Source: Bacteroidota bacterium
GTDB lineage: Bacteria; Bacteroidota; Bacteroidia; Cytophagales; Cyclobacteriaceae
Reading direction: 5' to 3'
Assembly (NCBI GenBank): GCA_023393375.1
Contig: JAEWLI010000176.1
Location: 1 to 26,179, forward strand
DNA length: 26,179 nucleotides
Part shown: piece after piece, positions 8,645-16,054 of the stretch
How positions within the stretch are numbered: position 1 is the first letter of the stretch
Layout: every line of letters begins with the position of its first letter
Made by a program: the position numbers and the translations under genes
Notes under the pieces: generated by a model
The model's database searches: none
What the model saw: only the letters and a program-made list of their open reading frames with translations
Told to the model about the DNA's origin: nothing

Positions 8645-9718
8645 TTATTGTTTAACTGTGTTGCCATCCAACACAACAGCAGTTTGGGCCAGTACTTTGC
8701 CATTTATTGTTGCGCCGGTTTGAAACGTTACACCTGTCATTGATAATATTACACCTTCAAAATGTGAGTTTGTTCCCAAAGTAGCCTGTCCAGCTACTTG
8801 CCAGAATATATTGCTGGCCTGCGCACCATTACTCAAGATAATGTTGACGTCGGAACTCATGGTAAGGTCTTCCGCAATTTGAAATATCCAGACATCAGTT
8901 GAGCTTCCAGAAATGGTAACATCAGTCGGAATTGTAACGGTATTTGTCCATTTATAAATCCCTGGTGCCAATGTTTTACCACCAATATTGCCTGTTCCCA
9001 ATTCTAAAAAATCGATTACCGATCTACCTGCCGCATCATTATAGGCTGTTATCATATTCTCAACAGCAGTGGTAAGGTTTATTGGTGTTGGATCGGCCAT
9101 GTCAGCAGCGAATATTTGTCCTGTAACCTGAGCTGATGAGGCATATCCGGTGAAATCAGTTAAGGCTAAACCTGTGATGTATGAAGTAGCCGCTGGGCTG
9201 AGTCCTATATCGCCTGTAATAGCTGATGTTCCACTATTGTTGACTGCCGTTTTGGCCAAAATTACATAATTAGCAGCTGATCCAAGATCGACTTCTTCAA
9301 TGCTTTCATTGCTTCCACCAGTTGTAAAGCTCCATTCGTGATTACTTACGAGAGCTCTCCCTGTTGTGCTTTTTGCCGAAGTTGTAATTGTTGCGGTATA
9401 TTCATCTACGGCTGATAATGTGCCAGAAGGACTGAACGTTGCGGTCTTATCGGAGTACTCCACGTCACCTGCTATATTTGCATTTCCCTGCTTCAAGGTG
9501 AACGAGGTAGTGTTGATTGTTAATGGATCCATCGCTTCGCTAAAGGTGACGGTTACAACCGGGTTGCGGGCAATGTTTGTCTCATCGTTTTCTGGGCTGG
9601 TTGACAATATGGAGGGATTTAAAACATTAATACCATCATTATCATCATCTTTACAGCTCATTACAAATACAAGCAGTAGCAACATGGCTACCATTTGAAA
9701 AATTGTTTTTAGTTTCAT
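8645..9718 (-). CDS. Ice-binding (DUF3494) lipoprotein with an N-terminal Ig-like domain
   Basis: A 357-residue lipoprotein: lipobox VMSC (Cys22) followed by KDDDND, the surface-export type of start. Residues 34-133 form a bacterial Ig-like domain (Big_5/SbsA type; NPSILSTSPEN, VTVTFSEAMD and a closing EWSFTT). Residues about 142-350 match the DUF3494 ice-binding fold: LGSAANYVILAKTAV, SAITGDIGLSPAA, TLAPGIYKWT, DVWIFQIAEDLT, NIFWQVAGQATLG and FEGVILSMTGVTFQTGATINGKVLAQ (read as FEGVIL and INGKVLAQTAV). DUF3494 proteins are right-handed beta-solenoids. Proven members bind ice crystals and inhibit growth or recrystallisation; others are adhesins of unknown ligand. It is probably anchored on the outer surface. 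A terminator follows the stop, so it is a single-gene unit. Such genes are often transferred between bacteria. Confidence 0.9.
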   Translation of the reverse strand: MKLKTIFQMVAMLLLLVFVMSCKDDDNDGINVLNPSILSTSPENDETNIARNPVVTVTFSEAMDPLTINTTSFTLKQGNANIAGDVEYSDKTATFSPSGTLSAVDEYTATITTSAKSTTGRALVSNHEWSFTTGGSNESIEEVDLGSAANYVILAKTAVNNSGTSAITGDIGLSPAATSYITGLALTDFTGYASSAQVTGQIFAADMADPTPINLTTAVENMITAYNDAAGRSVIDFLELGTGNIGGKTLAPGIYKWTNTVTIPTDVTISGSSTDVWIFQIAEDLTMSSDVNIILSNGAQASNIFWQVAGQATLGTNSHFEGVILSMTGVTFQTGATINGKVLAQTAVVLDGNTVKQ

Positions 9719-10337
9719 TTTTGTTTTTTGGTTTTTAAATTATTTCATCATAATCGATCAGCTTTTAGAAAATATATAACTGATTCAACTTAATTTCTTC
9801 ACATTCGATTTGGGATTTTACAGTTTACAAAATTGGGTTATTTTATAGTAAATCATGTTACACAACTAATTTTATATGTTACACATTTCACATATAAATA
9901 AATAGTAAAGGTATGATAGTTTTGATTATTAATTGAATGATACTATTTTCCCTTAATTCACATTAATTTCCATTTTCTACTTTATTAATTTGCGATTACT
10001 TATTTTTAGTTTTATGACCTGAAAATTGTAAGATGATTTATAATAAATGATGCAATTTATGACGTTATTATATATTGCTATAATATTTAAGAATCTAATA
10101 TTTTAGGTTTATTCTTTTGGATATTATTTCCATAGTAATGGAATTTTGTAATGTTAGAAGAATTGAAAAATTATACTAAAATGTCTATTGTATAAATGGT
10201 TGGTAATTTGCGTGTGGATTAGTCTTTTTATTTTAATAATATTAACATATTTAATTCCTAATTCTTAAATTAAATATAATTTATTCCCAATATAATCGGT
10301 GATAGAGTGGGGGAGAAGGTGAACTTATTTATTTATT
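9719..10337. other. Long AT-rich intergenic region
   Basis: 619 bp with no convincing gene on either strand. It separates the ice-binding gene start from the end of the ZupT gene, both on the minus strand. It contains a pair of direct repeats (9855-9885) and a near-consensus TATATTTT box on the minus strand near 9767-9775. Otherwise I see only very AT-rich sequence. Confidence 0.6.
9855..9885. promoter_or_regulatory. Two 10-bp direct repeats, 21 bp apart, upstream of the ice-binding gene
   Basis: ATGTTACACA occurs at 9855-9864 and again at 9876-9885. The 21-bp period is two turns of DNA, so both copies face the same side. They lie about 137-167 bp before the ice-binding gene start. This is typical of a transcription-factor site, but the factor is unknown. 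Confidence 0.35.
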
Positions 10338-11147
10338 TTAGATAAACAAAATCAGACTAATAGCCATCACCACCATTCCACCAATCAGGCCACCTATAGC
10401 GATATGATGTTCCCCATATTCCTCGGCAGTTGGTAATAATTCATCAAGGGAAATATACACCATAATACCGGCTACTCCGGCGAATATTAGACCAAAGGTA
10501 GAATCATTAAATACAGTACGAAGAATAAAATATCCTAATAATGCCCCAACAGGTTCAGCGAGTCCAGACAAAAATGATAGCCAAAAAGCTTTTTTTCGAT
10601 TTCTAGTTGCATAATAGATTGGTACAGATACGGCTATACCCTCAGGAATATTGTGTATCGCAATCGCTACAGCAATACTTATCCCAAGTGTAGGATCTGT
10701 TAATGCACTCATAAAAGTAGCCAAACCTTCCGGGAAATTATGAATGGCTATGGCAAGGGCCGAAAACATCCCCATTCTCAATAGTTTTTTATTATTGGCC
10801 GGATTCAAATTTTTTTCTTCGATGTTTTTTATTTCGTGGGGATTTTCAAAAGAAGGAATAAGTTTGTCAATTAATGCAATTACTGCGATGCCTGAAAAAA
10901 AGGGAATAACGGTATAAATGTTCCCAATTTTAGTTCCATATGCGGCAACTAATGAATCTTTGGCTTTCACAAATATTTCCACAAATGAAACGTAAATCAT
11001 TACACCTGCCGAAAAACCTAAAGACCCCGCTAAAAATTTGGCATTAAACTTTTTAGATAAAAATGACATTATACTTCCAATTCCCGTAGCTAACCCTGCA
11101 AGAACAGTTAATCCGAAAGCAAATAATATATTGTTGTCTGGGACCAT
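10338..11147 (-). CDS. zupT: ZIP-family metal transporter, ZupT type
   Basis: An inner-membrane importer of zinc and other divalent metals (269 residues from the ATG at 11147). It has the family's eight hydrophobic segments. The two metal-binding motifs in the central helices are both intact: AIHNFPEGLATF (HNFPEG) and AIHNIPEGIAVSVPIYYATRNRKKAF (HNIPEG). The SGLAEPVGALLGY and DELLPTAEEYGEHH signatures of ZupT follow. The frame is open back to a TTG at 11171, but that codon overlaps the -7 promoter box at 11169-11176, so ATG 11147 is the better start. It is a single gene with no accessory metal genes nearby. Two AACCGGTT palindromes just upstream suggest repression, perhaps by a metal-responsive factor. 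Confidence 0.93.
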   Translation of the reverse strand: MVPDNNILFAFGLTVLAGLATGIGSIMSFLSKKFNAKFLAGSLGFSAGVMIYVSFVEIFVKAKDSLVAAYGTKIGNIYTVIPFFSGIAVIALIDKLIPSFENPHEIKNIEEKNLNPANNKKLLRMGMFSALAIAIHNFPEGLATFMSALTDPTLGISIAVAIAIHNIPEGIAVSVPIYYATRNRKKAFWLSFLSGLAEPVGALLGYFILRTVFNDSTFGLIFAGVAGIMVYISLDELLPTAEEYGEHHIAIGGLIGGMVVMAISLILFI

Positions 11148-11168
11148 TATGTCGTGTAAATAGTTGGG

Positions 11169-11176
11169 CAAATTTA
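11169..11176 (-). promoter_or_regulatory. -7 promoter element of zupT (TAAATTTG)
   Basis: On the minus strand TAAATTTG matches TAnnTTTG and lies 21 bp before the zupT ATG at 11147. It decides the start: the upstream TTG candidate lies inside it. Confidence 0.5.
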
Positions 11177-11182
11177 CGTTAA

Positions 11183-11213
11183 AACCGGTTGGCGTGTTTT
11201 GTTATAACCGGTT
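11183..11213. promoter_or_regulatory. Twin AACCGGTT palindromes between divergent genes
   Basis: AACCGGTT, itself a perfect palindrome, occurs at 11183-11190 and 11206-11213, 23 bp apart. The first abuts the zupT -7 box and the second lies near its -33 region, so a bound protein would block the promoter. The second also lies 12 bp before the small plus-strand frame at 11225. It looks like an operator shared by both directions; the regulator is unknown. Confidence 0.45.
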
Positions 11214-11224
11214 TGTGATGAATA

Positions 11225-11338
11225 ATGGTGGATAAGGTATTTGATTTTGGTGATATCGTGGTCATTTGTTGGTGTATCCTTTTGTTGGGATTGTTATTTT
11301 GGTGTAAAATGGCCTTTTATACGAAAGAACAGAATTAA
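11225..11338 (+). CDS. Possible 37-residue single-helix membrane peptide
   Basis: ATG at 11225 opens 37 codons ending in TAA at 11336-11338. The peptide starts MVDKVFDFGD, has one hydrophobic helix with three cysteines (VVICWCILLLGLLFWC) and a charged tail (KMAFYTKEQN). This is the layout of a small bitopic membrane protein: charged ends, one membrane span. It is divergent from zupT and shares the twin AACCGGTT region. Caution: the stretch is rich in T and G, which gives hydrophobic residues by chance, and the ribosome-binding site is weak. I recognise no family. Confidence 0.35.
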   Translation: MVDKVFDFGDIVVICWCILLLGLLFWCKMAFYTKEQN

Positions 11339-11364
11339 ATCAATACCCCGCAAATTAAAAAGAT

Positions 11365-12858
11365 TTATTTTGTAAGTATCCTTATTTCAATTCTGCGTTC
11401 ATCGCTTACCACCGAATCCGAGGCAAAACTATCCCCGAAATTCTGAAAGAAAATTTTCTCACTTGAAATCCATGGAATAATTTTTTCTGATAGATAATTG
11501 AGCCGCTTATTAGTAATTGTTTTGTTTATTATTTCATTTCCCGAACTATCGGTATACCCCGATAGCGTTATTTTAGTCACGTTGTTATTGTTGCACAGGT
11601 CTTTTGTTTGTTTCAAAACAGACGCCTCCTCATAGGGGTTTATTTTTCCTATCTTGTAAAAAGCAACTATCAGGGTAGTATCTATCTTCTCAATGTTAAT
11701 CTCTTCTTCATCCTGTCCGGTATCCTTTTCTGGTAAAGCTTGTTCTTCAAGGCTATGAACACGGGCTTGAAGCAACTGCATAGTGTCTTGTAATGTATAG
11801 TAAAGGTCAGATGTATCCTGTTCGGAATCAAGCATTTCTCCAGCCTCCCGTTCTATGAGAATAGTATCCCTTGCTTGGTTTTGGAGTCGAAGATTATACA
11901 GTTGTCTGTGTAAATTTTGAATTGTATCGTTTTGAGCTTGCATCAGTTGAATGGTCGAACGGTCGGTTTGGTGGCTGATTGAAGGCTGAATTTGTAGAGG
12001 TTCTCTGGTACTATGTATTGGCTGTGGTGTTCTGTCGGCTACATTTTGCATTGCGTTCAACCGATTTTGCAACATATGAATTTGTTCATCTTTAGCCCTC
12101 AATTGCTGTTGGCTCAAATCGTTGGTTTGCTGGCCTTCTGCAATAGATGATTTTGCTGGTTCATTCATCACATAAACAGTATCCGTTTCCGACATATTGG
12201 TGCCAGAGTTTTGCAGTTCAATTAGCTGTTTGCGCAATGCCGCCATTGTATCATTTTGGGCTTGCAGCATCTGGATGGTTTCATGATCTGCTTGAAGACT
12301 GTCATTTCCGATCGGTTCTACAGTTTGTTTTAAATCATAAATAGTGTCTGATTTCAATTCTGAAGATTTTCTAATATCAGTCACCTGATTGTGCAACAAT
12401 GCAATCGTATCGCGATTGAATGGATACTGTTTTTCAATATCGACCTCTGGTTGCAGGCTATCCAACGGTTGAAACTCCTGCTGCTGTTCGCCGATAACAC
12501 TTGTGTCAGTACTTTCGGTGATTTGTTTCTGAAGCTCAATCATCTGGGTTTGGAGCAAATGGATAGAGTCAGTAAGGGCCATGAGCAAATCCTTAACATC
12601 TTGCTGATAAGCACTATCAGAATATGCTTCTACAGGTATCATTAAATCCGGGTCTATGGCAGTTGTGTATACAGAATGAGTCATGGCTGTATCCTCCGGG
12701 TTCAGTGGCATTACGTCCAAATCAGTAGTGTCAGTAACTGTCGTTGAATTGTCAACATACAAACCAACATAACCCGGTGATTGGACATTACAGGAAATTA
12801 TCGTAAAAGCAATACAACCTGTAAAGACTATTCCTGCTATTTTTTTATACCCATCCAT
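11365..12858 (-). CDS. OmpA-like lipoprotein with repeated coiled-coil stalk
   Basis: A 497-residue lipoprotein: lipobox TIISC with Cys23. A low-complexity Thr/Asp-rich stretch (about 36-85) is followed by about six copies of a D(T/S)IxLLQxQ / LxxQLxxLQ unit (around 96-114, 148-164, 192-217, 256-272, 299-327, 356-373), predicted to form a long coiled coil. Residues 395-497 are an OmpA C-terminal domain: LSGYTDSSG with Asp437, KRLNYL with Arg452 and ERRIEIRI near the end. Asp and Arg are the residues that bind diaminopimelate of peptidoglycan. The protein therefore probably ties the outer membrane to the cell wall through a stalk. Its ATG lies inside the end of the upstream gene (22-bp overlap), so the two are translationally coupled. 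The partner may be a barrel or cargo. Function is inferred from domains. Confidence 0.8.
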   Translation of the reverse strand: MDGYKKIAGIVFTGCIAFTIISCNVQSPGYVGLYVDNSTTVTDTTDLDVMPLNPEDTAMTHSVYTTAIDPDLMIPVEAYSDSAYQQDVKDLLMALTDSIHLLQTQMIELQKQITESTDTSVIGEQQQEFQPLDSLQPEVDIEKQYPFNRDTIALLHNQVTDIRKSSELKSDTIYDLKQTVEPIGNDSLQADHETIQMLQAQNDTMAALRKQLIELQNSGTNMSETDTVYVMNEPAKSSIAEGQQTNDLSQQQLRAKDEQIHMLQNRLNAMQNVADRTPQPIHSTREPLQIQPSISHQTDRSTIQLMQAQNDTIQNLHRQLYNLRLQNQARDTILIEREAGEMLDSEQDTSDLYYTLQDTMQLLQARVHSLEEQALPEKDTGQDEEEINIEKIDTTLIVAFYKIGKINPYEEASVLKQTKDLCNNNNVTKITLSGYTDSSGNEIINKTITNKRLNYLSEKIIPWISSEKIFFQNFGDSFASDSVVSDERRIEIRILTK

Positions 12859-14012
12859 AAGTTAAGTTCTAAAGCCAATCCTGCAGTTGGTATTACTGAT
12901 AATTTATCGAAGTCCTGATTTCCTTTTTCACCTAATACGATTACTCCTGCGTTGAAGCGTACAACCTTAGAAATCCGGAATCCAAGCGCGGTATAGACTG
13001 GCAGGCTCACACCTGGGGTTACGAATTCGGTGCCGTTGTTATCAACCACGGGTTTAAACAATACACCAATCGAGAAACCAAAAGAATCTAACAGCCGTGA
13101 TCTTGAGGCCAGTCTGCTTTTATTACTAAATGGTATAGTTATACCCGCCCCTGGTGTGAAATCAATATTGTGTTCAGATAAATTGTCAATACTTACTGTT
13201 TTGTCCCATGCATACATACCAATATTTACGGGCAGGGTAAAGGGTTCTTTATCTGTTTCAATGTTTTTTATATTCGCCTTCCTGTCGTGTTGTACCAATT
13301 GACTGTTAATATAGGGAGCAAGTTCAGAGCTGATTAAACTCACAAGATGCTCCACCTTTTCGGAAATGACTTTATTGGCAACATCATCTCTTTCCATGTT
13401 GGTTGATCGTTTGAATAACCTGCTGAACTTGAAGGTACTTTGTTTTTTTAACTCTTCCAGTACAAGGGAGGAAGGGGCCTGTATGGGGATTAGATTCTTT
13501 GACTCATGATGTTTAAACGACTCTTTTATCAGTCGACTTAGTTTTTTATAAACATTTTTGGGCTTATTGACAATAACATCCCTGCCATCATAATAGATGT
13601 TGTTCGTTAAAAAAAACCGAACACGATCCTCTACATTTTTAAGTAAATCATCCTTTTGGGCTTTGGTCAGCAGTTTATAGGTAATAATTTCAAAATCATA
13701 TTTTGTATTGGATCTTAGAATAGCCGGAACAACAATATTAAAAGTCTCTGAAGTGTTGTTTTCCATTCTGTTCCATACAAAGGAATGCAGCGCAAAGTCC
13801 TTCCCTTCGTAGAAAATATTTACTTTCACCAATTCGATGTCGCTACCGGTTTCTCCCATTATCACAAAGGGTTTATCAAACGGGATATTGGGATTGTTGT
13901 AAAAAGATCCTGATTCAAAATCAACCTTTACATTTCTCTCTTGTGCATTTAAACAGGAAAAAAATAGAGCCAGAATGGCTGTGGAGAAAAAAAATTTAAA
14001 TATTAGATTCAT
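12837..14012 (-). CDS. Secreted envelope protein of unknown family, coupled to the OmpA-like lipoprotein
   Basis: A 391-residue protein with a signal peptide cleaved near LNA-Q (residue 23). Residues 25-130 look beta-rich (KVDFESGSFYNN, PFVIMGETGSDIELVKVNIFY), perhaps an Ig-like domain. Residues 140-250 are charged and helical (KKLSRLIKESFKHHESK, DVANKVISEKVEHLVSLI). Residues about 255-391 alternate hydrophobic and polar and end in an amphipathic strand (LALELNLWMGIKK), as in small outer-membrane barrels. I recognise no named family. It is the first gene of a two-gene unit; the OmpA-like gene starts within its last codons. The upstream end abuts the remains of a transposase gene, so its promoter must lie within about 100 bp or in that remnant. 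Confidence 0.75.
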   Translation of the reverse strand: MNLIFKFFFSTAILALFFSCLNAQERNVKVDFESGSFYNNPNIPFDKPFVIMGETGSDIELVKVNIFYEGKDFALHSFVWNRMENNTSETFNIVVPAILRSNTKYDFEIITYKLLTKAQKDDLLKNVEDRVRFFLTNNIYYDGRDVIVNKPKNVYKKLSRLIKESFKHHESKNLIPIQAPSSLVLEELKKQSTFKFSRLFKRSTNMERDDVANKVISEKVEHLVSLISSELAPYINSQLVQHDRKANIKNIETDKEPFTLPVNIGMYAWDKTVSIDNLSEHNIDFTPGAGITIPFSNKSRLASRSRLLDSFGFSIGVLFKPVVDNNGTEFVTPGVSLPVYTALGFRISKVVRFNAGVIVLGEKGNQDFDKLSVIPTAGLALELNLWMGIKK

Positions 14013-14102
14013 TATCGGTTCCTACTCATATGGCTTTTCGGATTTCGCCGCTTCGAAACTGAAGACATGATATAATATCAACAGTGGAATAGCCAATAGG
14101 TT

Positions 14103-14414
14103 TCAGCATGCCCCTGCGAGCACCATGACTAGTGGTATCCTCATTTGTTCAATATCAAAATCCCATGAATATGGTTGGGCATGACCACAAAATCGCTTTA
14201 TTCCACAATATGGCACATGGTATGGTATTTCGTGCCACAGGATATCTGCAACAATTCCTGTTTTTGACAAAATCATTTTTTCATTTTCAATTTCACCAAA
14301 AAAATATTCCCGATGGGCGGTGCAAATGGTGATGAAATATGCCCCATTCCAGCCGTAATCCCACCATTGGGCACGGGCTGAGGCGATGCGGTATTTATTT
14401 TGGAATTTATCCAT
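14103..14414 (-). pseudogene. Broken REP-associated tyrosine transposase (Y1/HUH, IS200-like)
   Basis: The first part reads as a typical start of this family: MDKFQNKYRI, then WWDYGWNGAYFITICT and HREYFFGEIENEKM. It is broken after HEIPYHVPY. The family's HUH motif PNHIHGILIL is found only in a different frame (14162-14179, minus strand), preceded by a TAA in place of a sense codon. The catalytic tyrosine region is missing. An intact enzyme of this type is about 180-220 residues and nicks and moves short palindromic REP sequences. This copy is inactive. REP-like hairpins occur later in the window at 25972-26019. Confidence 0.8.
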
Positions 14415-14491
14415 TTGAATTGATTCACATTTTTGTTTAGCTTGGAATGCCTTTCTTAATTTTTTGAAATTGTATTTTAGGTTTTTATATT

Positions 14492-14632
14492 CTAATCTAA
14501 TTTTTTAAATAGTAACCTTATTCCTTCGTCAGGATCACCTAAAAAGATCCATATTACCAATTCCCCCTTGTATTCAAATAATTCGTATGAGGTCAAAGAT
14601 CTATTCTTTATCATCAGGTCTATTGCTAACAT
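14492..14632 (-). CDS. Possible small protein of 46 residues
   Basis: ATG at 14632 opens 46 codons ending in TAG at 14492. The product has a normal-looking composition: MLAIDLMIKNRSL, ELFEYKGELVIW, then GDPDEGIRLLFKKLD. The fragment GDPDEGIRLLF is more protein-like than the surrounding AT-rich sequence. It lies 77 bp upstream of the broken transposase gene on the same strand. There is no clear ribosome-binding site, and I recognise no family. It could be a real small gene or the end of a decayed one. Confidence 0.3.
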   Translation of the reverse strand: MLAIDLMIKNRSLTSYELFEYKGELVIWIFLGDPDEGIRLLFKKLD

Positions 14633-14988
14633 TCTTCATGATTAATCCATCTACTGGACCAAATCGACAAGAAGTACAGCTCCAACGAATAATTAAGTAG
14701 AACCATATTATTTTTAGAACATTATGCATATTAATCCTTAAGATAATTTTTTTAACTTAATTACAACCCTCCTATGCATTATTATTATTCCTTGAGACAG
14801 TGACAAACTAAGTTATAAAATAGCCACCACAAAAATATCGGAATTACAAATAAGTTTGATTTAAACGTTTCACTATAAACATTATAAATTTTAGTTCTAT
14901 TGCATTCTAATTCTAATATTGTCTATATTGTTTATTGAAAATATCTTCTAAAACCAATGGTGCTTATTGTTTTAATTTTCAACCTTCC
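14633..14988. other. AT-rich intergenic region, no gene seen
   Basis: 356 bp between the nitrilase-family gene end and the 46-codon frame. I see no reading frame of note, no strong terminator (only a weak AAAAC/GTTTT hairpin near 14949-14973) and no promoter match. Confidence 0.5.
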
Positions 14989-15717
14989 TTAAATCAATAG
15001 TTTAGCTATTTTTTCAGTTTTAGTATCAAAAACCAAAACACCTTCGCTTTTATCATCCATCTGTCCTACTAATTGACCTTGTTTAGTCCAGACCGAACTT
15101 AATCCCACACTTTCAAAATTGTCACAATACCCCACGCAGTTAGACATCAATACCGGTATATCATATTTCCTGGCAACCAAAGGATAATGAATAAATCCCT
15201 GATGTGCTCCCCGTAAGGATTTGGCAACACTTGCCAAATAATTGTCGGTTCCCAATTTAAAAGCTGTTTCTGTATGATTTGGTTGTAAACTTTCATAACA
15301 AATAGCTGGTGTTATCCTTTCATTTTCCACGGTTACTGTAATTTGTGTGTCTCCCTTTTCAAAATAGGGAAGCTCATCGGCATGAAGCTGTTGTTTGGAA
15401 TAAATCAATCGGGGACGATCCGGCTGGAAAATGATCATACTTATCCTGACTCCGGTGTCAGTTTTGGTGGGTAACCCCAGCCCAATGGTGATATGATGCG
15501 AATCACTTAATATTTGAAAACGATCCATTCGTTGATCATCCGGGTTGGTTGCTAATTCATTTGCAAGTTCCGGTTCGTAACCTGTTAAGGAAAGTTCAGG
15601 GAAAAATATTGCATTGGCCTTTAAAGACAATGCCGCTTGAATAAGTCCTTCATGCTTTTCCAGATTGGAAGTTATGTCTCCTTTAACTGTTCGTATTTGA
15701 GCAATGCCTATTTTCAT
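14989..15717 (-). CDS. Carbon-nitrogen hydrolase (nitrilase superfamily)
   Basis: A 242-residue cytoplasmic enzyme that hydrolyses a carbon-nitrogen bond, most likely an amide. All three catalytic residues are present: Glu41 in FFPELSLTGYE, Lys108 in IYSKQQLHADE and Cys140 in AICYESLQ. The length suits the single-domain amidase branch. The exact substrate cannot be read; candidates include deaminated glutathione or other small omega-amides, but the characteristic neighbours are absent. The ATG at 15717 gives the standard start KIGIAQ. It stands alone: the next gene upstream is divergent and more than 330 bp away. Confidence 0.9.
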   Translation of the reverse strand: MKIGIAQIRTVKGDITSNLEKHEGLIQAALSLKANAIFFPELSLTGYEPELANELATNPDDQRMDRFQILSDSHHITIGLGLPTKTDTGVRISMIIFQPDRPRLIYSKQQLHADELPYFEKGDTQITVTVENERITPAICYESLQPNHTETAFKLGTDNYLASVAKSLRGAHQGFIHYPLVARKYDIPVLMSNCVGYCDNFESVGLSSVWTKQGQLVGQMDDKSEGVLVFDTKTEKIAKLLI

Positions 15718-16054
15718 ATCGTTATAATGTCTATCTACTTCTTGATTCAGAGATCAAAAATCAAAATTCCTTTAATGATTCACGAATTCTGATAACGATT
15801 GGTCATTTTTCTATAAAAATAATTTTTTGAGCATTGAACAGCAAGGAAAGTAAGTGTTTAGGAATTAATTCTCAATTTAATATTTTCATCCAGAAATTCA
15901 TTATCCTTTGAATTATTTCTACCCCTTCAAAATACCTTTTATTTCTATAAAAAACTTGCATGCCTTATTTATAAGTGCTTTTGTTCCAATTAGTTACCGT
16001 CATGTTTTACTACTTTTAGAGTGATGTTGCTCAACCGGTCTAACGGCATAACTG
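15718..16054. other. Divergent intergenic region, no gene seen
   Basis: 337 bp between the nitrilase-family gene (minus) and the large barrel gene (plus). The best promoter-like match for the plus gene is TACTTTTA at 16011-16018 (seven of eight for TAnnTTTG), which has no clear -33 box. Nothing else stands out. Confidence 0.5.
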
